Source of the DNA: Helopsaltes ochotensis
Lineage: Eukaryota > Chordata > Aves > Passeriformes > Locustellidae
Direction of reading: 5' to 3'
Assembly (NCBI GenBank): GCA_013400155.1
Contig: VXBM01000045.1
Location: 1,769,793-1,833,792 of the forward strand
Length of the DNA stretch: 64,000 bases
Numbering within the stretch: the stretch's first letter is position 1; each line of letters begins with the position of its first letter. A model generated the notes under the pieces. That model made no database searches. It was not told the origin of the DNA and saw only the letters and a list, made by a program, of their open reading frames with translations. The position numbers and the translations under genes are program-made. Of this stretch, positions 50,401 through 64,000 are shown piece after piece.

Positions 50401-53362
50401 GTGGGCGCTGTATTGGCTACACATGTCCCTTTCTGCACAAGTCTACCAACTGCCCTCTAATCTTTCAAGTCCTGTGAGGAGTTTAAAACATTTAAGTGCT
50501 AACTCTGTTATTAAGGAATCTACCCTGTCAGACTGCAGCTCCTAACAATGTTAAGTCTCTTAGAGTAAATCAGTTTTGATACTGATGTTTCTCAGAGGTG
50601 CAGCGTTTAATCCTCAAATTACAATACAAGTTTTAACAGGCAGTTTCTGCCTGTCACCAAGATTTAGTAATTGACAAAAAAATTCAACCCCCTTTCTAAC
50701 ACTAATGGTTTATCAAAAGAATACCAGTAATTTCAGTCAAACCATTCTGATGAACCAGGCAAAAATACAATGGGGAGACAGACATGTTTATGCTATCTGA
50801 TTGAAAGGGCTGAGACAGAATTCCAGAGACTTGGTGTTGTCATAAGAGGAACAGTCAGGAACCACGATTGTGCCCTGGGGCCAAAGGGTGTGACATTGGG
50901 CCAGAGGTGTGTCAAAGTCAGAATAAAATGCCTGCCATAAAAGCGGTAGCCACTCATATTCACATGGTTAAAGAAAGGAGAGTTGGCAATGGAACACCTG
51001 AAACAGTAATGTTCTTTGTTCTTTTTTTCCCCAAAGATGATGAATCCTCCCAATACAGGAGACCCTTCACCTACTCTATGGATATTCGTATTATTTTCAC
51101 AGCCTCCAGCCTCTTCCTTCCTTTTAGTTATGGCTTTGTTTTTTATTTTGTCCTCTTTTTTCCTGTCCTTCTTGTTCTGTAATACCAGGTAGTGGTTTTT
51201 AACCATTTAAACCATGGCATATAATAACTGATGAGTAACACAGCAGTAATACCAGTGGTGGCAATTTTGTTTGTTTCAAGGGAGTGTTAGAGTATTAAGA
51301 GAGATGACTAGGACATGTCTCAGTGGCAGACTGATAAAATGAAAGATGAATTTTCCCTGCCTACAACTCTTGCCAAGTTTTAATCGTAAACATCAAACAA
51401 ATTACAGGACACGTTTTTCCCAGGCAATGAAATAAAAAGCAAACAAATTTTAAACAAATTTTGGATGAAGAATTATTGCAAAAAAATCTACTAATTTATC
51501 TACTCTAGATTCCTTTGCAAGCTCATCAGCTACAAATATCTGACCAAATGGCTGAGTTTAACAACGATACTTAAAGCACTGTCACTTCTATGACAATCAA
51601 TGCTTGTCACAGAGGCTTATTTACCAGGTCTCCCACTCTGCTGAAGACTTTTATTGCAGCTTTTTGCTTTAACCAAAATTTTAATTCTCAGTTCTATTTC
51701 CATCTACATACAATTCTAATTGATTGGGAGAAAAATTCAGTTCCTGTTTTACAGTGACATTTCAAGAAAACTTCCTTGAAAGCATTACCCATCCTTCATT
51801 AGTAGATTTCTTCAAAGCTGCCTCTTTTACTAACTTACTCCAGACGTGTGCCTGTTCTTTTTATGTCTAGAATATGTGTTAAACTTCTGAAGTTTACCCA
51901 GGAGTGAAAGCAGAAGGCATAGCAATGTCCTGGAGTAGCATCTGACTACCCCCTCCAACCGGGATAGCACATCGATACCAGGACGGTTTGCAGTGAGCTG
52001 TTTTTAATGGACAGCTCCCAGGTGACACCAGACACTGCTGCAGCAGCAGCCGCAATATCATACATCCTTGATTGAACTTTGATTAATTTTCCAGACTTTC
52101 AGAGCCTGTGGCAAAAGGATCCACAGCGGTAGCCGCAGCCATTAACTCCATCTTTTGTGATTTCTCCTTCTTCATTATATTTGGGTCATGATTGAACTTT
52201 GTTCCAAGTTAGTAGCTTTTGGCTATGGACAAGGGAGATAAGACTTCAGAAATGGAGTGCAGAAGGATAATATGTGAGAAACTTGCAGTGAAAGCTGCCT
52301 GGCTACTTGGTGGTAGCTTTGGATATACCTCGATGATGTGAGTGGTATTAACAAAAATGTTGGAACTGGGGCTAACACAAACCATCACTTTATGCAGTCA
52401 CAGCCCAAATGTCTTCCAACATTTGTGCATAGCAGATGCTATTTTATTATGCTGAAAAACTTCAAAGTTACTGTATTCACACATGGAATAAAACTACCAT
52501 TCCTGGTCAAAGCTATAACTCTGCAGAAGCACTTGTTCAAATAAATTAACAGTCCTAGTGGCTTCCAAAGATTATTTACAGAGCTTGTTGCTAAATTGTG
52601 CAAGTAACCATCCAACTATTGGTATGCCCAACAGGACAACTTTATACTGTACAGTCAACCTAGTGTCTGTGAGATTATCATATCCAAAAAACCAGCCTAG
52701 CAACTGCTAGGACAATTCCTACTGCTACCGGGGGAAAAAATAAAACTGACAATACTTAATTGATAATGTTACACTGAGTTTTTCCAAAAGATCCTTCAGT
52801 GTTTTCATCACATTTCTGCCTCCTTCATTTTTGGTCTAATAACATCTAAATACTTTGCTAGCAAAAGGATGTTTCAATTCTAAGATTACTTCACAAAAAA
52901 AAGAAAAATTCTCATTTTCCTACTCTTTTTACAGTTACTGTTCAAATCTGCCACAGTGATACACTTTCAGAATCCCTCATATCTAGTTTTACTGCTTACT
53001 GTTGGTATTTGCCAATGATGCTGAGGTGGATGTAGTGATCTATAGAAATTTTTTGCCCAAACCTAGAAAAGCCCTTTCAAAGCCCCTTTCACAGCATGAA
53101 AACTGAAACTTACTGATGGGGAAAAAATATTAAACTATTAAGAGTGATTCAAAATCCACTATAAATCAAAGATATACATGATGCTTCCATAACATCTGAC
53201 ACAATGAGGCTTTGTCCCTACAAGAGGCCTCTGGGCATTCCTGTGATATAAGCTATAATAGATTTGTCTCTGTGAAGCTTTGAGTTATTGTAGCACCTCC
53301 AATAGAGGCAGCGTCTGAAATACTTTAAAACCTGGAAATAAGAGAAACCTTTAAAAAATAAA

Positions 53363-53384
53363 ATACATACATACATACACATAC
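53363..53384 (+). repeat. ATAC microsatellite
   Basis: About five tetranucleotide units, slightly interrupted, in the intergenic region upstream of BNC1. Confidence 0.8.
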
Positions 53385-54602
53385 ACTTATATATAAATAA
53401 ATTTAACTTTGCCTTGCTTTAAGCTTTGTATTCATTGCCAAGAATAGCTGGCTGAGGAACTGGCATCTGCCATGAGCTCTCATTTATTTTCCAACGCTGC
53501 CTTGCCCCATTGCCCAGGCAGCCTCCGCAGTTCCCCTCCTCTCATCTCCTCACCACTTTGCCTTCCTCTGAACCCAGGATACAGAGCAGACTTCCAGCAC
53601 AGAGCCCTTCTCTGCTTACAGGCTTTCCAGCCCCTTTTCCTCCTTCTGCCAATCCCTGTCTCAGCTTTCTGACAGGAGAATGTATAGACAAAACAGGACC
53701 TCTTCTGCCTGGTTTTTAGGCAGCATTAACAATAGACTTGCTTGCTAATATTATGAGCTTAAATGTGTTCAGACTGGAGCTAAACTCAGCTCAGGCTGTA
53801 TCTATCTGGGTGATCTGGACACTAGACTTAGTTAAAGTGGCTAGGATGCCACAGACAGCTAGCAGCTTTGGGAAGTAAATAACTTGCGGGAATGTTTGAG
53901 TGTTGCAACAGAGAGAAGTAATTCAAGAAACACAAAGCTGATGTGAATTAAGTATTGTATTGGTTACTGAGTCCCTTAAATTTTATCACTGGTGCTTCTT
54001 GAAATGCACTTGAGCAAGCACAAGCCTATTTTAGGGTGAAACCAGAGCTGCCCTGTTAATAACTTTGAAGCCCTGGACTGGTTACCTGGGCTTTCCCTCT
54101 ATTAATACAGTGGTTTAAAATAATAGGGAAGTATGCATAGCATGAAAAGTGGAAAAGAAGAAAGTGCTTCAAGACCAACCACTTTTTAGTGCACGTTTGG
54201 GAACTGCTTGGAGGAGGGCCAGGGCTAGAACAAGGTGTGAAATCATACAATTATAAGAGGGGTGGCAGGTGTAAAACAGAAGTCTCTTATGGAGCTGGGG
54301 TTTGGGGTAAAAGATCTGCAGAAAGCTGACTGCCAGACCGACACAGAAGTGATTGAAGGAGGAGGGCTGGCAGGATTACCACAAGGAAGTAACGAGCCTT
54401 CAGGTACCATACTAAACACACACACGGTTTGTGTGACTTTTCACAAACCTCCTTTTCTCTTTTATGTTATCCTAGTGTTAAAATAAACCATACAGTGGTG
54501 GTAAGAAGAGCCTGGGGCTCAGAGAGAAGAGCTGAATGGTCACTGCCCTATAGGATGTAAAGGCCACTACCCTGCAACAGCGCGTCCTGGAGCAGCATGG
54601 GG

Positions 54603-54974
54603 TTAATGGCAGCTCAGGATTACTTTTGATGCCTTTTTCAATGGCTGGGACAGGTGTCCCCTCCCGCTGAGGGCGTCCACAAGCTGAAAGACTTTATCCT
54701 GCCTTTGCACAGCCAACATGACTTGTGTCGCTTGCTTGAAGGGAAGCAGGATCAAGCCCTCCAGCAGTAACTGTGAGACATTTTTATTAGTCCGGCCACA
54801 TGCTTTGCTCCAAAACCCCCAGCTTGTCATAAATTTTTCTGAGCTAAACTCTTCACCCAGATATGGCTCTAAAATAAGCTCCTTGTCCAACAGATTATTA
54901 AGAGAATATTCTTTTTGAACAGTCTCTTCCACAAACAGGAGATGCAGCTGGCATCCAGCCTCTGTGACTTCTGA
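54603..54974 (-). other. Unassigned 123-codon open frame, weak coding candidate
   Basis: The frame is open from just after a TAA at 54975-54977 to a TAA at 54603-54605. An acceptor-like TTTCTTTAATCAG sits at its 5' edge. The predicted peptide is of mixed composition (EYSLNNLLDKELILEP and later QATQVMLAVQRQDKVFQ) without a motif I know. There is an in-frame ATG only about 38 codons in. It could be an orphan exon, a decayed retroelement frame, or chance. It has no supported gene around it. Confidence 0.2.
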
Positions 54975-57835
54975 TTAAAGAAACACTAAAACTCCACAGA
55001 CAAAAACCTGAAAGGAACACTAAATTCAGCCTGAGTATTTAGTGCGATCTTCTTCTGAAATCCCTCATGCTAAAGGGAGGCTGTGGTATTGTCAGCACAA
55101 CCTCTATTAAAAAAATGGTTGCAATTTCAAATAGAAATTAAATACTTGGTGTGATCTTTAATTTTCCCTATTGTAAAGAAACACTACTAAAGAGGCACCC
55201 TTTTATACTCTGAATACATTAAAATCCTCATTGCTATAAATCTATTTAGTTCCCACAAATACAATTTATACCAGATCTGTAATAAACTCCATATAAACTC
55301 CTCTGACACCATTCTTTTCAAGTAATTTCAACACATCTTATGAAAAAAAAAAAACAAAAAACCACCAATAAAACATCACATCCCTCATTGTAAGCATTAT
55401 CTCCCTTTACCAGTCTGGTAAATTTGTAATGTACCCAAAGTTATGCAGTACACCTGGGACAGAGACAGCCTGTCATTTGGTCAGTTTTGTGGCTTTATCC
55501 TCTTCCCAAGAATAGCACTTTCTCCAGAGCTCCATTTTAGGAAGTGAGTGGCAACTGCTGCTTATAAAACCAGCAGAGAACAGGTATAGTCCCAATTGCC
55601 TTTACAAACTCTTCCTCTATACACTTAGAAAAAAAGGTCTTTGTGCTGAACCATCGTATTACACTGGCCAGCAAAGGGAAAGAGAAGAGCCTTTGCAATA
55701 GGTCTATTTTAAAAAATAGGCTTCTTCAGAAAGCTCTAAAAACTCATTTCTAGCCTTAGAAATTTCATATTCTGTTTATCAAGATGCTTTCTCCAAACTA
55801 CATTACCTGGATGCCATTCATTGTGAAGCGTCTGCCTCACAGAATGAGAAACACGTGTTTGCAAGGAAGGGGGGATGTAAGCTACTTTCATATACAGATT
55901 TTGTGATGCAAATAAGTAGCTGGAAAGCCACTTTGCGACAATGCCAGTGTTTGGAGCTTCCTTAGTCTAATTAGAAACTACTCTATACAGTCCAGCCATT
56001 AGCAATGGAACACGCTGCTTATTTCATGTACCAATTAAAGTGTTGCATCACAGCTAGCCAGTTATAATCAGAAAAACTGGCCCATGGAGTCTGTGTAAAC
56101 AATATTTGTGACTAGGAGTACAGAAGAAACTTGCTTTATTATCTCTCTACTAAATAAATGCAGTTTGAAACAAGTGTTTACCAAAGACCTGCAGTTTGCA
56201 AATCTCGGCGTCTAACAACCATACCCCAGGACTGGAAATTAACAAGCTCTGAACACTCAGCTGGACTTTGAAACAGACTGACAAATAAATGAGCTGATAA
56301 AGTAACAGTGATCTTGGGAACAGAAAGACATCCATACTAAAGAGCGTTTGCACCTCCTCTCTGAAATCAAATACTCCTTTACCAGGAAGCACAAGCATCA
56401 CTCAAGCACACATGTAGGGAACATAGAAGGGACACCAGGTCCGGCCTCCTGCTGTGCTGCCTTAGGCAAAAACGCACCCAATTAACAAAGCCAGTACCTG
56501 GCCTCAAGCAGCTACAGCAGGAGTGGCGTGGGCACTGATGTCCTTTTGACTTGCCTATCAGTATTTCAGACTAAAAAAATTATAATAATTACATTTTTAA
56601 AACAATGAACTAGACTTAATATTGACAGCAAAAAGATGGACAAGTTATTTTCCAATTACAGTTTGGAAAAGGTATTTGAGCAGCTTGTCATAAATTTATT
56701 TTGGATCAAACTGCTTAGTCTTCGTCAAAAATATTCTGTTTCAGATTCAGATGGCTTCTCTGAAGATAAATTTAAGCATAAACATTGTTAACAGTTTTTA
56801 AATACTTAATTGATTTATGTGTCACTTTTAAATTTTTACTTTACAGATGAAGCTGCACAAAGGACACCACTGAACCTGCAATTAAAACTCAACAAACCTA
56901 AACAGTATGAAAATATTTTTCACTACCTCTTGCAAAAAATTCTCTGGCTACTCATACAACAAAATCCACAGGGCCTATCACAGCACAAGCAGATATTTAA
57001 AATTATATTTTAGCTATTGAGGAAAAGCATCACGCAGACATTTGGGGGGCCTGCAGACAGTGCATGCTCTCCCACTCTGTCCCATCTACCACCCAAATCT
57101 TGTCCCAGAGAGCCAACTATAAGAAAAACATGTTTTCTTTTCACAGCTCACTCAAATCCTTGTTTTCTCTGATCCTGTTGAACAGGATTCCATTTAAAAG
57201 GGAAAAAAATTCCTAGAAAAAAGATGCCAGTTTTAGCAATGTGAGAACTAAAATAAATCCATATGGGAACTGAAATGACACCAGTCATCATTACTGAGGT
57301 TAAAGCAAGTCAGTAATCCATCCCATTTTAGAGTTACCTGCACTATGTTTTGTGAAATTTATTCTGCTGTGCAATGATCTCATGTAGAAGAGTGATGAGC
57401 TGCAGGTTCTCTGTGGAACAACAATGGTTTCTATTTGAAGAAGATATATTTCATCTCTGTGTATTACAACACCAGTACACTATTGGAACAAATGTCTCAT
57501 GTTTTTACACTTACATAGCCTTGCCAGTGATTTTAGGCACTTCTTTCTATTACACCTGGATTGCCAATGATCTATTAAGAACAGGTGAGAACAACAGGAG
57601 GGTGAACTTGAAAGTGAAGCAAGGCAGGTTTTGATGAACCTTTGTGCTTATACTCACTCCCTTTACCATCAGTAATGTGGTGAGACCATCAGCTTTTTAA
57701 TGTCTGCGGACAATAACTGACACTGAGTAGAGAACTACACTGGAAAAGGGACACAAAGCACTGAAGGAAAGGAATTACCACAGTGATGCATTTGACTTGC
57801 AGGTTTGCTTCATTTATTTATTTGGGGGTTTATTT

Positions 57836-57878
57836 CTTTTTTTTTTGTTTTGTTTTGTTTTTGTGGGGTTTTTTTTGG
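57836..57878 (+). repeat. T-rich TTTTG simple repeat
   Basis: Runs of T separated by single G or GGGG, including three TTTTG units. It may be a degraded poly-A tail of an antisense retroelement, but no element body is recognised beside it. Confidence 0.7.
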
Positions 57879-60800
57879 TAGTTCACTTCCTGCATGCCTC
57901 AGTGCAAGCTCTTTTTGGTTTTGTGTATGTGCTGAAACACACATGGACATGCATACCCTCCCCTTTTAAAATGGATGTATGTGCTCCAAAGCACACCCTT
58001 GGGCAGCTGTTTGTACCCCAGAAGAGCCTGCATTCCTCTGACCTCCCTACTGTGTCTGTTAAAGGCTGCTGGAAGGGATAGGCACCAATTTTGATCTGCA
58101 GTGTCACATTAACAGGCAGGTAACATGCAGCCATAGATCCATTCCTCAGTGCCTGACAAAGACAGGGGACTTTATGAAACCATCTGACTGTGACTCATTT
58201 CAGGTTAGCTAGAAGAGACTGGGGTTTTTGGCTGGAGAAGTATTTGGAGGACTGAGCAGGAGCAGCGCCTGCTACACATATGTACTACCTATTCTTGGCT
58301 TGAGGGTTTATATACAGCAGTGCTCATCTAGAGAGCTGCCTGTTCATGGCTGGGGAAGAGACCCTGCCGATTCACCTTGCCTTGGTCACCTCTGTACAAG
58401 ATTAATGCAGTGCATTCCTCTGAGCTAGGCTGAAAGTAGAGCAGGTGCAGAAAAGCATCTGTTTTCCCCCGGAGCAGAGAGAACCTCTGTGAGCAGGCAA
58501 CACCTGCACATTGCCCGGTTGCTGGGCTCGGGTGGCTTCCTGGAGCCATTCACTGCGTTAAAAAAGTTTCTTCCAAGTCCTGTGTAGTTCTAGACTCACT
58601 CCTAAGTGATATCCTCGCACTCAAAGTACTGTCACAGCTATTAAGATCTGCCAGGAAGCTCTTGCTCTAAGACTGAGGTAAGACCTCCTGGGACTGGCAG
58701 GCTCTCAGCTAATAGTCTCAGCCTTTGAAATTCATTCCCTTTGGCAGCTTCCCAAAGCCAGATGCTAATGACCTTAGGCATGATGCAAGACCTTTTTATT
58801 GGTGTAATTTAAATTTTTTCTTTTTTTTTAGTTTCTGAAGTAGCAATGAAACCAGCCATGTCTTCTCTTTTGAGCAAATGTCCATTTTAGCATTGCAAGT
58901 AACCACCTAACTTTTGCAGAAACATTGCCTGAATCCATCTTACATGTGAAAATGTAACTCACCTCAGCAGCAGTCAATTACAAAACTTTTGGACTGGTTC
59001 TCTACATAACAAAGGAAGAATTTTTTATGCAAGTTTAAGCTCAAATACCTTTGGACTTATCTCTATTTATTAGACAGTTTTCCAATGAATTTGGCCTAAT
59101 GGGCTGAATGCTGACTTGGGACCATATACCCAACTTTCTGCCAGGCAATTGTGTGACTACAGGCAGGGATACCTCTCTCCACCCTACTGCCTGTGCAGGG
59201 ATCTGCCCTACTGCAGAAGCAAGAAATTCCTTGGGCTGCACTAAGGGCTGTTTCAGAGCCAGCCGGCCTCGTGCTGTTGTGCTATTACTTAACTGCTTGT
59301 AAGGTTTTGAAAACCATACATTCAAATGAATGCAACTTAAGTAAGCTCTTCTTAGGACAACAGTTTCCTGACTTCTTTAACAATTAGTAAGCATCAGCAG
59401 AGGATATTCTGAAAGTTTATTCTGTCCAGGCTTCCTCTATCTTCAGGGCAGAGGGAGAGGCTCCTTCTGTGGGTGTTTCAAAGCAGGAGCCTAAAGCGGA
59501 TACTCTGCCTGGTTTTGCACAGGACTCTATAGAAATGTTGATACATAGGGCCTAGGAAGATTAGCTTCACTAAGCATCATCTTTTCTCCCTTCCTTCTCT
59601 CTTACCTCCAGACATACTGAAGAAAACAATACCAGACCAAGGTAACAGCATAAAACTTCAGTTTTCTTAGTTTAAATTCCTTTTCAAATTTATTTAAAAT
59701 TAGCTCCGTAGTATGTTATCAGCAATAAAAACAGCAAGAGTGACTGTGCACCTACACAGTAAGTAATAACAAGACAGTGTTATTTTGTGGTAAATAAACT
59801 TCAGTTTGAGACTTAAATCTTGACTATTTTCTTGACTAGGTATTTTATAACAAGTCCACAAATGCTACAAACCTTAGAAAAGAGTTCTTGCTCTGCATTT
59901 CAATCAATTGCCACGTGCTCACTTTCACAAGAAAATAGGCACAATAAGCAGTTTTTTTCTCCTATTGCAGGAAACTTCAGCTTCTAAACAGACCGACCAC
60001 CAAGCTAATGTAGAACAGACAATTAAAGACTCACCTATGTGTAAAACAGCTCTGTAATTCTAATCAGAAACAAATTCAGACATTTTCCTTTAAGCTTAAA
60101 ATAGGAGGATAGCAAATTGTTGGTTTTGGGGTTCTTTGTTTAACATCTCAGCATTAGGTCATCAGTGCACAAACCTTCAGTGCCACAGTTACAAAGATGC
60201 TGCAGCGCTAATGGGTAAGGACAGAAAGAAGGAGTGCTGCACACACTCCTGCCATCAGGAAATCACTTTCAAGACCAAAGGAGAGGAAGTAGAATGTGTT
60301 TACAAAGCTTCATCTTTAGAGATTTGCACCTGTTGGCAAATCTGTATTTTTTTGAATGGGCAAATAATTCACTCAGCAACTTCTCTCTAAAATTCAGTGG
60401 GCTGCATCTGTTCATCTCCTCCAGGAACCTACACAGGTATCAACATGGAGCCCTAGTTAAAGGTTTGGAAAAACAGCCACCACATTAGCTGTTATCTGGA
60501 AATGAGGTAAGATCATGAGCTCTGCAGCTGGAGCCAAAGGATGGAGCCTCCTGCCGCATTCCAGTGGCAGGCTCCTGATCTCTGTGCATTAAAGAAATGT
60601 AACCCTAGCTGAGCACTGGGGTTATGCTGGACTTCCTGTACTTGACTATGAGAAGTACCCGGCAGAGTTTGCCACACTAATGGTGTTTCAGCTCTTTGCA
60701 GAGGTTGGTCCCCAAAGACGTGACCAGGGACTTTTCCCACCAAGCTTTTATGCTGGTTGGAGGAGCTGATGTTGCAGCGGAAGGCAAGAATTCACTGTTA

Positions 60801-61454
60801 AATATTCTCTCCCTGACAGGCGCTGCTGCAGCACTCAGTAGGATTCTGATCAGTCACGCCGCTTTTGCAGTTTAGTTGTGGATACTTTCAGAGTATTTCT
60901 AAGGATCTATTATTAACTGCCAACAATTCCACTCCAGTCTTAAATTCAGAGAATGTGCAACTTTCAGCTGTCAAGGACAGTAATTCAGTACTTAAATTCT
61001 AAGTGTCAAAAACTAAGTGGACTGATTTATACTAATTTGAACAACTTTGCTCATCTAGATAAAATAATGAAACAAAAGCAGGGAAAAGGCTTTTGAGTAA
61101 CTGGTGTCACTAAACCAGCACACAAGTGATTAACTCAATGAAGTGTGCTGGTGTCAGTATTTCGGTGAGAAGTGAGGACTACAAGCTGACCACAAAGTGT
61201 AAAGAAAATGTATTTAGAAAAGGTCAAATAAAGGGAAAAATTCAGATTTAGAAGCCAGATCCTTAGTACACCTCGGAGTGGTATAACACCACTGATTAGT
61301 TAAACCATGCTATTTCCCACTCAGTGGAGGTTTTGTCCCGTGTTTGTGAAAAAGAAAATGACACTGTTAACTAATTTGTAAAGTAAAAACCTGGCAGATC
61401 CGCAAAACACTCTGCTGCTTGACTTTGGTTAGGGTATGTATTCCATGGCTGTAT

Positions 61455-61499
61455 AAAGAAAAGGGGGGAAAAAAAAAAGGAAAGAAGAAAAAAAGAGGA
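61455..61499 (+). repeat. Polypurine tract
   Basis: An uninterrupted run of A and G of about 45 bases including a six-G run. No gene is nearby. Confidence 0.8.
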
Positions 61500-64000
61500 C
61501 TTGAAACTCCACCTGGATGCTATCAGTCTTGCCCAAGTAAACAGTACTGACATTAGTGCTAGCCTGCTGAGTGGTACAGGTTAGAAAGGGTCACAAAGGC
61601 AAAATGGTGACCAAACGTGCCTTGAGGTAGAGATGCTCTGGAATCTGTCACAAAAGGAGAGAGCTGAAAGCTCATTTTATCTAGAAGTCATTTCATTTTA
61701 GAGTTCAAAACAATTAAAAGACATTGAAAGAATTGTACAAACATGGATTATAGCAAGACAGAAACAATCTCCTTTTTCATATAAACATGCCCTTAACTAC
61801 ACACATACAGTGTGATGTGTATTGTTCTTGAGATAACAGTGCAGCACACCATAAAATGACAAGGGAATGTGTAAGAGGGATAGCAAAAAAAAAAATTCAT
61901 AAATAGTTTTCCTCATAATGTTAAACAAATACTTATACCCATAACAAAACTAAAAAAAAATTTGTCTAATGGAAAGAAAAGAAAACAAGAAAATGCCAGA
62001 GAATTTAGTTGTGATGTCCCAATACCTAAATTAAGTTTTTTGCTGAAGTCTCTTGAGATAAACTTTCTTTTGACACTCAGCTTGTAAAATGGCACCTCAA
62101 TTTGCAAGTCAGAGAAATTTCTAAGAGTATATAATGATCACTTATCTATTACTATATAATAATCACTGAGTTGTAATAACTATTTAATGAGGATTTTTTT
62201 CATGTACCTTTAAATTCACTTGAAAAAGTTAAGGAAAACAACCTACAATAATGACTTGAATTTTCTAGTTTGTTTTCTTTCTCTTTTGTCTACAAAAGCA
62301 ACCCTGAAACCACATCTGGAAGTTCCAACTCCTGAAAATATTTTGCCAGTAATATTTTTGTGAGAAAAGCTACATAAATGAAGGATTTTTTAAAGGTTCA
62401 CTTTCAGTTATCTCTCAGTATTTTAGTCCATACCAAGGAAACAGAACAAAGCATGAGAGATACTTGCACGTGGCATTAATCAACAAGACTCAGTGTTCAC
62501 AGGTTTTGACAACTGTCCAAGTCTACAACCAGGCTGAGAGGCTATGGCCCACTAAAAAATGAAATGGTTACTAAATCTTAAACACAGATCCTTTTCCAGG
62601 CATGTTCAAATAGCACAGGAAAAAAAAAGCCACAACAGTGAAGTGAAGTTCTGAACTAATTTTACTTCTCCTACAGCATGCCAGGAAGTGTATTACATGC
62701 CATTGGCGAGATACCAAACCTGTGACTCTGGGGGGATGACTAAAGGAATCCTCACAATTCTACATCTTGGAAATAAATTCTGTGCTAGAAGGAAAAGCTC
62801 TGTAACACATGCCATCTGGTACCCTTTGCCTTCTTGTTATGAAAAGGGAGAGAAGAGAGGGAGGCTGCTTCCTCATGTGTAGACCAAGACACAGTGGGCC
62901 AAAACCAGCTTGTGGTAAGAGCAGCAGAAACAGCAACTCAGCAGGTGCTTTTCTCTCCCTGTTGCATCTCTGCAGACCAGGGCATTTCCATAAGTCTCAG
63001 TATCAATCTCAGTTATCTCAGATTCATATCAGGAAGCTTATTATAGTAAGTGGGAGTGTCATTTGGCCCATTAATTGTGGGAGAATAGCACCTAATTGCA
63101 TTGTAAATGCAAAGGGTTATGCTGAAGTCACTGTATTGCACTGAACTCAGCTCTCATCTATTGCATCATTTTTCCTTTAAAATATAATTTGTAATGTGTC
63201 TTAAGCAAAACCCAAAGCTGCGCTCAAAATTTAAAATCAACTCTTATTTAACCCTAAAATAAGTACATAAAAGCTCAACTGAAATCAACATTGTATTATA
63301 TTCTGAGAATCCAGATGAGAAGCAATTACTGCTTCAGGATTAGATTACCAAAGGGATAGTTCAGTAATTCTTTGAGAAACACTTTCTTTAAGTAGCAGAG
63401 AAAAATTCAAATACAGGTAAGACTCATACCCAGACAGGTATAGACTGTCTACCATTCATTCCCAGTGCCCCAATAAGCTGTCCTAACTCTTCTTTATCCT
63501 GCTAGGAGTTAAAGCAGAAATGGCTATGAGCCAGTGTGAGTTAGCCCCAAGGAAATTCCTGCAGAGTAGCAGGAGGCATATGGGGGGGACTGGCTTGAGC
63601 ATTTCTGCATTCCAGCTCTCTCCAGTGGCTGTAACGACCCAGCGGGGCCATCTGCAGCCACATTTCAGTTTGGGCAACACCCAGCCTGCTCTAACGCGGG
63701 GAATGGGCCGAAGTACCTTATCTGGCTGAGGAAACAGGCATTGAAGTGATACAAAGCTCCTTTCCATGTATATGAACTCTGTACTGATACAGTGATTTAT
63801 TTGGGTCATTCATTAAACTCTTGTAGGACTTGTCCCATATAACTTAAAGCTAGTGTTCAAATCTCAAGAGACAAAGAACATGATAGGAAATCACCAGCAT
63901 AATAAAACCCCGTAATTTACATTGTAAGACTCTGCAATACAATTGTAACAGTTTGCTCCACAGTAAGGCAGTAACAGCTATTAAACAAGCAGTGCGTATT

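Larger units (their letters stand above)
45311..54602. other. Region upstream of BNC1, no gene seen
   Basis: Intergenic DNA with the MIR-like fragment near 47.3 kb and an ATAC microsatellite. A small GCAGCAGC-rich, CpG-containing spot lies near 52030-52140. The opposed open frames at 50.8-51.2 kb are Lys-rich or Phe-rich low-complexity readings of a T-rich stretch and are not credible genes. Confidence 0.65.
54975..64000. other. Right-hand intergenic region, no gene seen
   Basis: About 9 kb of AT-rich DNA with a T-rich simple repeat and a polypurine tract. The conserved start of SH3GL3, expected somewhere to the right by mammalian gene order, was looked for on the plus strand and not found, so it probably lies beyond the window. 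Confidence 0.65.

Noticed and set aside
50793..51206. Open frames of 137 and 104 codons on opposite strands
   Set aside because: They are low-complexity readings (Lys-rich or Phe-rich) of a T-rich stretch with no recognised domain.
55800..55840. A minus-strand ATG closely followed by a GTAATG donor
   Set aside because: The splice phase would not join in frame to BNC1 exon 2.
1..64000. CRISPR arrays, operons, prophage or bacterial defence genes
   Set aside because: The window is vertebrate nuclear DNA with spliced genes; no regularly spaced repeats or dense gene clusters are present.

Overview
The window looks like an ordinary stretch of bird nuclear DNA. It is AT-rich, with large introns, GT-AG splice sites, few repeats, no operons and no dense coding. 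One gene can be read with confidence: basonuclin 1 (BNC1), on the minus strand. Most residues match what is known of vertebrate BNC1. An LTR-derived fragment near 6.3 kb resembles an LTR family I recall as common in non-galliform birds, so a neoavian bird is the best guess; this is recalled family knowledge, not a search result.

Layout. Positions 1-400 are a CpG-rich patch cut by the window edge. In other vertebrates the gene on the 3' side of BNC1 is HDGFL3, transcribed the same way, so this may be the upstream part of its promoter; no HDGFL3 coding sequence is visible. About 0.4-24.2 kb is intergenic, with an LTR remnant, two weak ancient-repeat candidates and a G-quadruplex motif. About 24.2-26.7 kb is the probable BNC1 3' UTR, with several possible poly(A) signals.

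BNC1 coding exons run right to left: exon 1 at 44872-44880 (only Met-Ser-Glu), exon 2 at 32962-33064, exon 3 at 32566-32801, exon 4 at 29430-31351 and exon 5 at 26711-27392. They add up to 2952 nt, or 983 residues plus a stop, with every splice phase consistent and no frameshift. Intron 1 is 11.8 kb and holds a CpG-rich patch near 40.0 kb and a 105-base assembly gap at 44161-44265.

The remainder, 45.3-64 kb, is upstream of BNC1. It contains a MIR-like SINE near 47.3 kb, simple repeats and an unexplained 123-codon open frame at 54603-54974. No second gene could be supported; the next gene expected from mammalian synteny (SH3GL3) was not seen.

I found no operon-like cluster, CRISPR array, RNA gene or new molecular system. 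The best points are the recovered nine-base first coding exon of BNC1, the CpG patch inside intron 1, and the orphan open frame at 54.6 kb.
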